Of a stretch of 64,000 nt of DNA, positions 27,183-35,654 are shown in pieces (position 1 is the stretch's first letter; each line of letters starts with the position of its first letter). The DNA comes from Gammaproteobacteria bacterium (lineage in GTDB: Bacteria; Pseudomonadota; Gammaproteobacteria; Thiohalobacterales; Thiohalobacteraceae). Below the pieces are notes generated by a model. It worked only from the letters and a program-made list of their open reading frames with translations. It searched no databases and was not told where the DNA came from. Both the position numbers and the translations under genes were made by a program. Where the stretch lies: positions 19,856 through 83,855 of the forward strand of contig JAHJQQ010000056.1 of assembly GCA_018819175.1 (NCBI GenBank). Reading direction: 5' to 3'.

Positions 27183-27304
27183 AGTGGCTCAGAATTAATC
27201 AGGCCTTCACAGGACTCATTTCTCCAGCACTCTCGGTGTGGGCCCGCGAATATTTTCGTCAACCCGCATGTGGCGATATTACGATATGGTCGCGACGTGG
27301 AGTA

Positions 27305-27622
27305 TCAGCCGCCGCGGTCGTCGTCGATGGTCGCTTTATACGGTAAATGCGGATTGGGATGGTTTATCGGCATCTCCTGATAGGCCTTGCGGGTTGCATC
27401 GGTTTCGAAATAGATGGTCAGATTACCGTCAATCAGGGATGGATGGCTCGTGACGTCATCGATATCGTTGCCAGTCATGGGGTCGATGGTGTTGATCAGG
27501 TGATCAGGCTCGTGTAACCGATGGCTTTGAGTTTGATCGCGCGGGAGCGGATCAGTGCCAATCCATTTTAATGCGTCGAATCTGGTGACGGGGGATGGTT
27601 TTTCGGATGTTAATCTGGACAT
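27305..27622 (-). CDS. Conserved-looking hypothetical protein, 105 residues
   Basis: A small soluble protein with block-like composition (WIGTDPLPRDQTQSHRLHEP, then NTIDPMTGNDIDD and NLTIYFETDATRKAYQEMP). A strong AGGAG site lies seven bases before ATG 27622, good evidence of translation. The tail is proline- and histidine-rich. I do not recognise the family. It is a monocistronic gene, convergent with the glucan synthase and divergent from the cold-shock gene. Confidence 0.65.
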   Translation of the reverse strand: MSRLTSEKPSPVTRFDALKWIGTDPLPRDQTQSHRLHEPDHLINTIDPMTGNDIDDVTSHPSLIDGNLTIYFETDATRKAYQEMPINHPNPHLPYKATIDDDRGG

Positions 27623-27985
27623 GGGAATCTCCTATGACTCATCGCCTGCCGCTTGCATGGTAGCACTACGCGCTGTTCCTTGCGGAAGCTCCATCCTTTT
27701 CTGAAGGCGCCGATTGACGGCAAAGGGCCGAGCGATAGTTGGATGACCACTCTAGGCCTATTCCTAAGGAATAGCAGATCATAATATTTAATGAGGCGGC
27801 TACAGTTAGATACTGATTTGTGGGGTAATTGGTTTTTGCCGCATTAACTAAGGAGGTTTGCCCGAGCAGTTTAACCGCCTGGTATTGTCAAAATAATGCT
27901 GCGATCTTTTTTAGCTGGAGACTGTTTTAATTCAGTGTTCAGAATGTGACCGTGTTGCGAAAGCATACCCCGGGCCATCAGTAAG
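27623..27985. other. AT-rich intergenic stretch without recognisable gene
   Basis: About 360 bases between the 105-residue gene and the cold-shock promoter. A short minus-strand frame at 27871-28068 lacks support. TAGGCCTATTCCTAAGGAATAG near 27750-27772 is partly self-complementary. Nothing else was identified. Confidence 0.4.
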
Positions 27986-27990
27986 ACGTA

Positions 27991-28020
27991 TTCAATAATT
28001 AATTTGTCGCTAAATATAAT
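27991..28020 (+). promoter_or_regulatory. Candidate cold-shock gene promoter
   Basis: A consensus -10 TATAAT at 28015-28020 with TTCAAT at 27991-27996, 18 bases apart. Transcription from here would give a leader of about 155 bases before ATG 28183, close to the long thermosensing 5' leader of cspA-type genes. The -35 match is weak. Confidence 0.5.
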
Positions 28021-28182
28021 GCTAGCTATTAGTGGATATTGGTGTACATTGATCGCATTGCAGTACATTTCTCGTCGTTAGTTCGGAAGCCCTCCTGGAA
28101 TTCTCGTGGTTACTCCCGTAATGAATGTTCTTTGAATAAACTGCAATCTATCGCAATTCAACGTTATTTAATGGAGTACAAC

Positions 28183-28386
28183 ATGATTTCAGGAACAGTA
28201 AAGTGGTTTAACGACGCCAAAGGCTTTGGCTTTATTACCCCGCAGGATGGCAGCAAAGATGTATTCGTGCATCACTCCGCTATTCAGGGTGAAGGCTTCA
28301 AATCATTGGCCGAAGGCCAGGCAGTGACATTTGATATCGAGCAGGGTGCGAAAGGCCCCTCGGCCGTCAATCTGCGATCTGCTTAA
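28183..28386 (+). CDS. Cold-shock domain protein (CspA family)
   Basis: A 67-residue nucleic-acid-binding beta-barrel. RNP1 is KGFGFITP and RNP2 is VFVHHSAI. It starts MISGTVKWFNDAKGFGFI and ends SAVNLRSA. It binds single-stranded RNA or DNA and melts RNA structure. The frame is open far upstream, but ATG 28183, six bases after GGAG, is the family start. The preceding ~155 bases are AT-rich and untranslated. A strong terminator follows. Whether it is cold-induced cannot be read from the sequence. Confidence 0.95.
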   Translation: MISGTVKWFNDAKGFGFITPQDGSKDVFVHHSAIQGEGFKSLAEGQAVTFDIEQGAKGPSAVNLRSA

Positions 28387-28421
28387 TCGTCATTTCCGGC
28401 GCAAGCCGGTTTGATGCGAAG

Positions 28422-28449
28422 GCCCTGCCATTTGGTGGGGCTTTTTTTT
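28422..28449 (+). terminator. Rho-independent terminator of the cold-shock gene
   Basis: An eight-pair stem, GCCCTGCC with GGTGGGGC (two G-T pairs), a four-base ATTT loop, then eight T residues. Confidence 0.85.
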
Positions 28450-28529
28450 GGTTTATTAGCCGGAAGATATAAGTACCCGGTAGTTGTCTGCAGCTCCGCT
28501 GTGAGAATTATCCTAAAAAATCATTTCAG

Positions 28530-28686
28530 CCACGGAAACACACGGAAGCCACTGAAACACAGTGCCTTCCTGGAGCGACTATTCTCCACCTTGCGAGGTA
28601 ATGGCGGTGCCGGCCTGCCTGTGCGATGCACGCAGACAGGTCTGAAGCTTATGATCTGGTCCGTTTTTTTCCGTGTGTTTCCGTGG
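28530..28686. repeat. Long inverted repeat with 18-bp arms
   Basis: CCACGGAAACACACGGAA at 28530-28547 and its exact reverse complement at 28669-28686 enclose ~120 bases that contain no gene. This motif resembles a dispersed element in other bacteria. It fills most of the gap between the cold-shock and adk genes. Confidence 0.75.
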
Positions 28687-28739
28687 CAAATGCGGTTTAT
28701 AGGATTATGCTTCGACAGCGACTGCATTTCTGCAGGCAT

Positions 28740-28768
28740 AAAAAAACGGGGCATGTTTCCATGCCCCG
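28740..28768 (-). terminator. Rho-independent terminator of adk
   Basis: A perfect nine-pair stem CGGGGCATG/CATGCCCCG with a TTTC loop. On the minus strand it is followed by a run of T. A shorter CTTTT on the plus side could make it partly bidirectional. Confidence 0.85.
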
Positions 28769-28791
28769 CTTTTCGTTACAGCGCTTTGCTG

Positions 28792-29436
28792 TTAGTTCAT
28801 GCCAATCTTTTTCTTGATGGCATTGATGACATCATCGCTGGACGTAGCGACGACGGTCAGCAGCAGGCCTTCCTTCTCGTAGAAGCCGGCCAGCGGCGCG
28901 GTTTTCTCGTTGTACACGTCGAGACGGTTGCTGATCGCGGCTTCGGTTTCGTCTTCACGCTGCACGACCGGGCCACCGCACTTGTCGCACACGCCTTCTT
29001 TCTTCGGCGGGTTGGACTTGGTGTTATAGATGGCGTTGCACTTGGTGCAGGTGCGGCGGGTGGTGAGGCGGTCCAGGATGACGGCACGCGGCACATCGAT
29101 GTTGACCACGCAGTCCAGTTTCTCACCCATCTGGGCCAGCAGCACTTTCAACGCTTCGGCCTGGGGAATGGTGCGCGGGAAGCCGTCGAGCAGGTAGCCC
29201 TTTTTGCAATCGTCTTCTTTCAGACGCTCGCCCATGATGCCCATGATCAGGTCATCGGATACCAGGTCGCCGGCCTTCATGGCGGCTTGGGCCTTTTTAC
29301 CGAGTTCGGTGCCAGCGGCGACGGCAGCACGGAGAATGTCGCCAGTGGAAATCTGTACGGAGCCGTCAAGCTGGGTGAGCAGTTTGGCGACGGTGCCTTT
29401 GCCTGCGCCGGGTGCGCCGAGAAGAATCAGTTTCAT
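28792..29436 (-). CDS. adk: Adenylate kinase
   Basis: A 214-residue enzyme of the long-lid type. The P-loop is LLGAPGAGKGTVAK; the LID domain has a four-cysteine zinc knuckle (CTKCNAIYN and CDKCGG), and DGFPRTIPQAEAL is the conserved core. It catalyses reversible phosphoryl transfer between ATP and AMP, balancing adenine nucleotides in the cytoplasm. Zinc-type LIDs are common in Gram-positives and in part of the proteobacteria, whereas E. coli Adk has lost the cysteines. It is monocistronic with its own terminator and divergent from the exonuclease gene. Confidence 0.97.
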   Translation of the reverse strand: MKLILLGAPGAGKGTVAKLLTQLDGSVQISTGDILRAAVAAGTELGKKAQAAMKAGDLVSDDLIMGIMGERLKEDDCKKGYLLDGFPRTIPQAEALKVLLAQMGEKLDCVVNIDVPRAVILDRLTTRRTCTKCNAIYNTKSNPPKKEGVCDKCGGPVVQREDETEAAISNRLDVYNEKTAPLAGFYEKEGLLLTVVATSSDDVINAIKKKIGMN

Positions 29437-29681
29437 AGGTTTATCCCATCTTTAAATGAATGAACTAAGCTAAATAACGGTCAGGGTAATGGCCGATATA
29501 CGGAAAATCATTGGCATAGGCCGGATGTGTGCGGCGTCATGCCTTCAGGAGTGCGAATTTTGCGCATGATCCGGTTCATTTACAACCCAATCACTACGAT
29601 CAGCTGCGTTTGATCAATAATTTGTGATGCCCATAAACATTTCATATATGGGTATATCCAATCTTCAGGCCGGCTGTGGGT

Positions 29682-29694
29682 CTGGTACAGTGTC
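29682..29694 (+). promoter_or_regulatory. Candidate extended -10 promoter of the exonuclease gene
   Basis: CTGGTACAGTGTC, identical to 12721-12733 and equally 41 bases before the start codon. TGGTACAGT fits an extended -10. Confidence 0.5.
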
Positions 29695-29722
29695 GCCAGC
29701 CAAAAAACCAGCAGGGCAGGTC

Positions 29723-30616
29723 ATGACCAACACAGAGCAACTCATAGAACAACTGACCGCGACCGGAGACTACAAGGTGATTCGTCGCCTGCAGCCCGTG
29801 GATCAGTATCACGACGACAATCCGGCAGTGGAAAAGCGGATCGGGCTGTATCTCGATACCGAGGCCACCGGCCTCGATCCGGAGACGGACAAAATCATTG
29901 AGTTGGCCCTGGTCCCGTTCGAGTACGACGCCGAGGGGCGAATCTATCGCATCCTCCCGGCATATAACGCCCTCCAGGATCCCGGCATGCCCATCTCTGC
30001 CTTTATCACGCGCATCACCGGCATCACCGATGAGATGGTGGCGGGGCAGGCCATCGATTTGGAGCAGGTCGCGCGTCTGCTCAGCAATGCCTCGCTGGTG
30101 ATTGCCCACAATGCGCGCTTTGATCGGCCCTTCGTTGAGTTGCTGCACCCAGGCTTCGAGAGCGTGGCCTGGGCCTGCTCGATTGCGGATGTGAATTGGA
30201 ATGAGGAGGGATTCGAGGGTGTGAAGCTGGAGTATCTGGCGTACAAATACGGTTTCTATTTCGAAGGTCATCGCGCGACGATCGACTGTCAGGCGGGTAT
30301 CGAGTTGTTGAGTCAGAGGTTGCCCGGTAGCGGCGAGCGCGTACTCAAACGCCTGTTGGACAATGCCGGACGCACGGATGTCCGGCTCTGGGCGGTGCGT
30401 GCGCCGTTCGAGAAAAAAGATGTCTTGAAGGCGCGCGGTTATCGTTGGTCAGCGGGCGGGGAAGGCATTTTAAAGGCCTGGTACAAGGATCTGGCCGAGG
30501 ATCAGGTTGACGCCGAAATGCTGTATCTCAATCAGGACATCTATCCGAAGGCGGTCGGTGTGCTGCCGATGGGACGTTTTGATGCGACTGTCAGATATTC
30601 GCGGCGCGCCTGTTGA
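29723..30616 (+). CDS. DEDDh 3'-5' exonuclease (DnaQ-like)
   Basis: A 297-residue protein. Exonuclease motif I is GLYLDTEATGLD, motif II is IAHNARFDRPFVE, and motif III is HRATIDCQAG, giving the DEDDh acidic residues and general-base histidine. The ~100 C-terminal residues (RLWAVRAPFEKKDVLKARGY) form an extra domain not found in DnaQ itself; a K/R-rich RGYRW motif there suggests nucleic-acid contact. Substrate is unknown; DNA repair or RNA trimming are both possible. ATG 29723 is used rather than the upstream frame start at 29624. A truncated duplicate of its promoter and first 59 codons lies at 12762. Confidence 0.87.
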   Translation: MTNTEQLIEQLTATGDYKVIRRLQPVDQYHDDNPAVEKRIGLYLDTEATGLDPETDKIIELALVPFEYDAEGRIYRILPAYNALQDPGMPISAFITRITGITDEMVAGQAIDLEQVARLLSNASLVIAHNARFDRPFVELLHPGFESVAWACSIADVNWNEEGFEGVKLEYLAYKYGFYFEGHRATIDCQAGIELLSQRLPGSGERVLKRLLDNAGRTDVRLWAVRAPFEKKDVLKARGYRWSAGGEGILKAWYKDLAEDQVDAEMLYLNQDIYPKAVGVLPMGRFDATVRYSRRAC

Positions 30617-30737
30617 GCGTTACCTACAACCTATCATATTTGATTGCTGTCCCATGAATCCTGTTCTGTCGTTGCATAAGATCCTATGTAACGACGTACT
30701 GCAGACGATGAAATAATGATGCAGCCTAACGGTGCGT

Positions 30738-30842
30738 CCCTTCTCCCTTCGGGAGAAGGACAGGATGAGGGAATAAATGACATCGGTACGTAACGCCGTT
30801 TTGATCCCCTCACCCCGACCCTCTCCCGGAGGGAGAGGGGGG
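30738..30842. repeat. Palindromic repeat family D, simple form
   Basis: CCTTCTCCCTTCGGGAGAAGG on the left and CCCTCTCCCGGAGGGAGAG on the right, with CAGGATGAGGG and CCCCTCACCC between. It lies between the convergent exonuclease and Mqo-like genes. Confidence 0.75.
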
Positions 30843-30900
30843 TGTGGAACAGTCGTGGTCATACCCATTAGGTAACGCTCAATAGCGCCGCATTTGATAG

Positions 30901-32289
30901 TCAATGACTGCTGAGGAATTCGCCGGTAAAGTCTTCTTGCCCGTGTATATTGTCTTCACCGAGCAATTCGGTTTTGAAGGCCTGCTCGTCGATGGTGGCG
31001 CCGAGAAATTCGGCAATGGCCCGCATATCGATCTCGGCATTCTCCAGACAGGACGTCCCGCCGGGGGAGGGCGTCATGTTGAAGATCACGCCATTGCCCG
31101 GATTGATCTTTGCCTCGCCCATTAATAGTTTGCCATTGATCTTATCGATCAATTGCGGACGAATGCCCCCGACTCTCCGGGCGAATTCCAGATCACCGAG
31201 ACGCAACGCGGGAACGATCTTGCGGACATCGCGCAGGAACAGCAGTTTGCGGATCAACGGGATCTCGAACAGCATGTTCTTCAGCATGTAGTTGCGGATG
31301 TCGGATACCTTCAGCAAATCCCACAAGGCCTTGGCCACCTGCCGGTCAAAGCGGAATACGCGTAGAAAATCCGGCAGTGTTTTCAAGTTGTAGCGTTCCA
31401 GAATCGGCAAGACCAGGGCCGTGGGTCCGAACCGGGTCTTGCCGGGCACCAGTACATCGGGATCACCGTGGATCGCCGCGAACGGCAGTTTGTCGTTCTG
31501 TACGGTGTAGACCTTGCCGTTGAGTATCTGCGGCGTGAAATAATAACTGCCGGCTACCGGCAGACAGGAATAGTGCAGTCCATAACCGAGATCGTGCGCC
31601 AGTTTCAGGCTGTGTCCGCCGGCGCAGACTACCAGTGCGCGGGTCTGATAGCAGGTCTTGTTGGTCTCTACCAGGAAGCGGTCATTCTCGACTTTGATGT
31701 GTTTGACGGATTCGTTGTAGTTGATATCGATGTTCTTGCCACTGACCGCTTTGGCCTGACGCACGAAGGAGTTGGAGAGGGCTTCGAAGTTGACGGCGGT
31801 GTGTTCGTCGGTGGAGCCCAGTGCCAGCAGTTCATCCTCACGTACCTTGCCATTGGCCTGCGCCACGACCGACGGTTCTATGCGGGCGATTTCCTTCTTA
31901 TCCAATAGACGCAGATGCGGGTAGTGTGGGCCGAAGGTTGCAAAACGTTCGCGCAACAACGCGCATTCTCTTGCCCCGACCCCGAGCACCATTTTGGGAT
32001 ATTTGAATATGAGATGCATTTTGTCGGGCTGACTGAGGCAGTAATTCGTCAGCATACGTGCGGCACGCTGGACCTTGAGGGCTTTCTTTAAGGTGTAGTT
32101 GGTTTCGATATCGCCGCAATGCAGGGTTTGACTGTTATTACTGGACAGGGAATTGACCCGTGCTGGCGCGGCATATTTTTCCAGCATCCCGATATCTTTG
32201 ATATCCGTGAAGCGCGCAGCCTGATACAGCAGGGCGGCGCCGGACACGCCGGCGCCGATAATCATCAAATCATACTGCTGCGCTGTCAT
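30901..32289 (-). CDS. mqo: Malate:quinone oxidoreductase-like FAD enzyme
   Basis: A 462-residue flavoprotein. It has an N-terminal dinucleotide-binding motif IIGAGVSGAALLYQAARF and family blocks LSSNNSQTLHCGDIETNYT, RFGPTALVLPILERY and MGEAKINPGNGVIFNMTPSP. It ends with an FAD-proximal GTSCLENAEID. These match the Mqo family, which oxidises malate to oxaloacetate and passes electrons to quinone at the inner membrane. AGGAG precedes ATG 32289. No other TCA genes are nearby. A related 2-hydroxy-acid oxidoreductase cannot be excluded. Confidence 0.82.
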   Translation of the reverse strand: MTAQQYDLMIIGAGVSGAALLYQAARFTDIKDIGMLEKYAAPARVNSLSSNNSQTLHCGDIETNYTLKKALKVQRAARMLTNYCLSQPDKMHLIFKYPKMVLGVGARECALLRERFATFGPHYPHLRLLDKKEIARIEPSVVAQANGKVREDELLALGSTDEHTAVNFEALSNSFVRQAKAVSGKNIDINYNESVKHIKVENDRFLVETNKTCYQTRALVVCAGGHSLKLAHDLGYGLHYSCLPVAGSYYFTPQILNGKVYTVQNDKLPFAAIHGDPDVLVPGKTRFGPTALVLPILERYNLKTLPDFLRVFRFDRQVAKALWDLLKVSDIRNYMLKNMLFEIPLIRKLLFLRDVRKIVPALRLGDLEFARRVGGIRPQLIDKINGKLLMGEAKINPGNGVIFNMTPSPGGTSCLENAEIDMRAIAEFLGATIDEQAFKTELLGEDNIHGQEDFTGEFLSSH

Positions 32290-32416
32290 CTACCACGGAC
32301 TCCTGATCCTGTATTCCTCATCGCGCCAACCTGATGGTGGGTATTCGCGACATAGGCCTGGTCAGTGTACGGAGTGCAGTGAGGTTTATCTATAGACAGT
32401 CGCTGCTGTCCCGGTA

Positions 32417-32672
32417 ACTCCCTCTCCCTCTGGGAGAGGGTTGGGGAGAGGGGATCAAAATAGCAGTTGCTTGAATCTTACACAGTGGTCAGGAATATTG
32501 GCTACACATTGAGTATGCCGTCATTCCCGCGAAAGCGGGAATCCATGGGGTTTTAAAACTCTGGATCCCCGCTTTCGCGGGAATGACGTGGCACGAATGT
32601 AGCGATAATTCCTGACTCCTGTGTAATCCCCTCATCCTGGCCTTCTCCCTTCCGGGAGAAGGGACTCTTCAT
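32417..32672. repeat. Nested palindromes: family C inside a second inverted repeat inside family D
   Basis: The innermost hairpin (32519-32588) is CGTCATTCCCGCGAAAGCGG with its mirror CCGCTTTCGCGGGAATGACG. Around it are imperfect arms starting TTACACAGTGGTCAGGAAT (32478-32506) and ending ATTCCTGACTCCTGTGTAA (to 32626). The outermost are the two halves of a family D element (CCCTCTCCCTCTGGGAGAGG and CCTTCTCCCTTCCGGGAGAA). The layout suggests successive insertions. It occupies half the gap between the Mqo-like and lipoprotein genes; the remainder (32673-32853) shows nothing. Confidence 0.8.
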
Positions 32673-32853
32673 TTATCGCCAACAGTGATGTCCATGTCCT
32701 TTACCGTCGTCTAATGCGTTAGGAGTCTGCAATTAACAATTATTTGGAATCACGACCAAAACTTTGCGAGACAGCAATGATAGACGGTGTTATCGCCTGG
32801 GCCATTTGCTTGCTACTGGAGCAAGCTCGATGCGGTCGTTGTTCTGCCGCTCG

Positions 32854-33555
32854 TCATTGTCGACAACAAGGAAACCTTGGTTCGACATTTCGATTACTGC
32901 GTTCGTGTCGCAGCTCTTCCTTCTTGACGATAGCGGCGCTGGCAAGCGGAGGTTCACGGCGTTCCGCGCTGTGCTCGGCATGTGCGGGTGATGTTTTCGC
33001 TGCCGGTCGCTGGCCCCTCTGGGTCGATTCAGAATAATGTCGCTGAGCGGGGCTGCGTTCGCGCGCCTGCTCCTTGCTATCCCGATCACGGGTTTTGGTT
33101 TCCTTGCGTGAGTCATATCGGCCATGACTCGGCTTATCCCTGTGTTCGGTTTGGGGCTGGCTAATAGAGCGCCGATCGCCTGGTGTCATGTTGTTGTAGT
33201 GTTCTGATCTGTGTCTATCCGGGGCATATTGCTCAGGGTGACGACGCCGGTCTTCATACGGGCGGTCGTGTGGCGAGCGTATGTCAACATGCCGGCCTAG
33301 ATGTGGGCGCATACGCGACGGCAAGGATCGTGCGCGTACCCAGTGATCCTGTTCATAGTAGATATAAACCCGTGCACGTGTGTCGTAATAGCAATCGGCC
33401 TCCGGGTAATAGCGGTAATCGTAATAGGTAGCCCGCGATTCGTAGGACGGCGCAGGCTGATAGTGAGCCGGGGCATGGGCACAGGCCGACAAAACCACGG
33501 CCGCTGTGGCCACAATCACGATGCGTGCATAGCTCGATAGGGAATAAGTGTGCAT
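32854..33555 (-). CDS. Hypothetical lipoprotein with tyrosine-rich and basic disordered regions
   Basis: A 233-residue protein with a signal peptide and lipobox VLSAC. The first part of the mature chain is tyrosine-rich (YYDYRYYPEADCYYDTRARV, then WVRARSLPSRMRPHLGRHVD), a pattern seen in small outer-membrane-associated lipoproteins. From about residue 100 it becomes highly charged and low-complexity (HRDKPSHGRYDSRKETKTRD), likely disordered. No family name is certain. The initiating ATG at 33555 follows GGATCAGG. Confidence 0.72.
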   Translation of the reverse strand: MHTYSLSSYARIVIVATAAVVLSACAHAPAHYQPAPSYESRATYYDYRYYPEADCYYDTRARVYIYYEQDHWVRARSLPSRMRPHLGRHVDIRSPHDRPYEDRRRHPEQYAPDRHRSEHYNNMTPGDRRSISQPQTEHRDKPSHGRYDSRKETKTRDRDSKEQARERSPAQRHYSESTQRGQRPAAKTSPAHAEHSAERREPPLASAAIVKKEELRHERSNRNVEPRFPCCRQ

Positions 33556-33733
33556 AGCCTGATCCAGTCATTGCTCGGCGATTTCCGATGCTGTGCACTA
33601 TGGACGGACCTAACTGAACCCGGGCTGAACGGTGTGAAAGGGATAAAAAAACTGAGTCGCGGCCTATCTTCGTCTCAGATTCAGGTAAACTTGGCAGATC
33701 TTCCCAGATGGCTGATGGGGACTATGATTAATC

Positions 33734-33820
33734 CGTCATTGCGAGGCGCGTAGCGACGCGGGAACCTCTAGATTAATGCAGCAGCAGTTGGGAGATTGCT
33801 TCGCTCCGCTCGCAATGACG
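33734..33820. repeat. Palindromic repeat family A, copy 6
   Basis: Arms CGTCATTGCGAGGCGCG and CCGCTCGCAATGACG, with GGGAGATTGCTTCGC inside. The borders are TGATTAATC and AAATCAGAGTTCCTA. It sits in the leader region of dbpA, 57 bases before its start. Confidence 0.82.
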
Positions 33821-33877
33821 AGCTTTTTTGAACAAATCAGAGTTCCTATCGTTTTATCTCCCCAGGTATCCTTAGTT

Positions 33878-35260
33878 ATGAGCACCGCATTCTCTTCGCT
33901 CGGCCTCGACGCCGCGTTACTCGCCAATCTCGATTCCATGGGCTACCAGTCCATGACCCCGATCCAGGCCCAGGGTTTACCCGTGGTATTGCAAGGCAAT
34001 GATCTGATCGCCCAGGCCGAAACCGGCAGTGGCAAGACGGCGGTGTTCGGTATCGGCCTGCTGGCGCGACTGAATGCGCGTGAGTTCAATGTGCAGGCGC
34101 TGGTGCTCTGCCCGACCCGGGAACTTGCCGATCAGGTCGGCAAGGAGATCCGCCGCCTGGCGACGCACATCCCCAACATCAAACTGCTCACGCTGTGTGG
34201 TGGCGCACCCTTCGGTCCACAGGTCGGTTCGCTGGAGCACGGGGCGCATGTCATTGTCGGTACGCCCGGACGGGTGATGAAACATTTGCGCAAGGCCACC
34301 TTGAAGCTGGATCGCGTGGGTACGCTGGTGCTGGACGAGGCGGATCGGATGTTGGACATGGGTTTCTATGATGACATTGCCGAAATCGTCGCCGCGACGC
34401 CCAGCCATCGGCAGACCCTGCTGTTCTCCGCGACCTATCCGGAGGCGATTGAGCATATCAGTGCATCCATGCAAAAAAATCCGACCCGGATCGTTGTTGA
34501 GGCGACGCACACCCAGAACAAGATCACTCAGGTGTTTTATGAGGTCGGTGGCCGAGGTGAACGGCTATCGGCCCTGGTGACTTTGCTGGGACATTATCAG
34601 CCGGCCTCGTGCGTGATCTTCTGTAATACCAAGATCGAATGCCAGGAGATCGCTGACACGCTGGAAGAGAAAGGCTTCAGCGCATTGGCATTGCATGGCG
34701 ACCTGGAGCAGCGTGATCGCGATCAGGTGCTGGTGCTGTTTTCCAATAAAAGCTGTCCTATCCTGGTGGCGACCGATGTGGCGGCGCGCGGTATCGATGT
34801 GAAGGATCTCGAAGCCGTGATCAATTATGAGCTGAGCTACGATCCGGAAGTGCATGTGCATCGTATCGGCCGTACCGGCCGCGCCGGCAAGGAGGGATTG
34901 GCGCTGAGTCTGTTTTCACCTTCTGAGACGCATCGCGTGACGGCTGTTGAGGACTACCAAAAGGCGCCAGTGACTATCGCCGCCCTCAGTGAACTGCATA
35001 TCAATCAGAAGCAGGATCTGCGGCCGCCGATGGTCACGCTGTGCATTGACGGCGGACGCAAGGGCAAGCTTCGTCCCGGCGATATCCTGGGCGCCCTGAC
35101 CAATGCCTCCGGCATTCCCGGTGATCAGGTCGGTAAGATTGATATCTTCGATCACCATGCCTATGTGGCGATTCAGCATGCCATGGCCGATAAGGCGTTG
35201 CATCAATTGAACACGGGGAAAATGAAGGGAAGATTCTTCAAGGTGCGGAAGATTTACTAA
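33878..35260 (+). CDS. dbpA: ATP-dependent RNA helicase DbpA
   Basis: A 460-residue DEAD-box helicase. Q-motif and motif I are MTPIQAQGLPVVLQ and AETGSGKTA, motif II is VLDEADRMLDMGF, motif III is SAT, and motif VI is HRIGRTGRAGKEG. The ~75-residue C-terminal DbpA RNA-binding domain (MVTLCIDGGRKGKLRPGDIL to GRFFKVRKI) is what marks DbpA, as it targets helix 92 of 23S rRNA during 50S assembly. ATG 33878 is the family start; the frame continues upstream into a repeat. No partner genes adjoin. Confidence 0.96.
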   Translation: MSTAFSSLGLDAALLANLDSMGYQSMTPIQAQGLPVVLQGNDLIAQAETGSGKTAVFGIGLLARLNAREFNVQALVLCPTRELADQVGKEIRRLATHIPNIKLLTLCGGAPFGPQVGSLEHGAHVIVGTPGRVMKHLRKATLKLDRVGTLVLDEADRMLDMGFYDDIAEIVAATPSHRQTLLFSATYPEAIEHISASMQKNPTRIVVEATHTQNKITQVFYEVGGRGERLSALVTLLGHYQPASCVIFCNTKIECQEIADTLEEKGFSALALHGDLEQRDRDQVLVLFSNKSCPILVATDVAARGIDVKDLEAVINYELSYDPEVHVHRIGRTGRAGKEGLALSLFSPSETHRVTAVEDYQKAPVTIAALSELHINQKQDLRPPMVTLCIDGGRKGKLRPGDILGALTNASGIPGDQVGKIDIFDHHAYVAIQHAMADKALHQLNTGKMKGRFFKVRKIY

Positions 35261-35268
35261 GCAGTAAT

Positions 35269-35650
35269 CCCCCTCTCCCCGTGGGAGAGGGCTGGGGAGA
35301 GGGGGTCTAGGGAACCTCTGAGTAAGCCGTCATTCCGGCATTCGCCGGAATGACGGCTTACTACTGATCAGGCTCTCTAGCAATCGTAGCCCGGATGTAG
35401 CGTAGCGGAATCCGGGGGATGCATTGCCGTTACCCGGGCGATAGCGATATTGTGCATCACCTCCCCACGCGTATTCCCCGGATTCCGCTACGCTTCATCC
35501 GGGCTACATGATCTCTTCCCGCTGCTGAACCGGGTATGCGGCCCTTTCTGGGTGCCTATGCATCGACACAAATTCGCGTAGACACAGGATAATCTGGCAT
35601 TAGTTTTTACACCCTCATCCTGGTCTTCTCCCGGAAGGGGGGAAGAGTCT
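35269..35650. repeat. Composite of palindromes: family D half, family C hairpin, family F palindrome, family D half
   Basis: In order: CCCCCTCTCCCCGTGGGAGA (D, 35269-35306); the perfect hairpin TAAGCCGTCATTCCGGCA with its mirror (C, 35323-35360); GTAGCCCGGATGTAGCGTAG with its mirror CGCTTCATCCGGGCTAC (F, 35386-35507); and CCCTCATCCTGGTCTTCTCC (D, from 35611). It fills the 394-base gap between dbpA and the convergent ABC permease gene. Confidence 0.78.
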
Positions 35651-35654
35651 CCAA

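Noticed and set aside
28411..29463. 350-codon plus-strand frame across adk
   Set aside because: Runs through a terminator, an inverted repeat and the antisense of adk.
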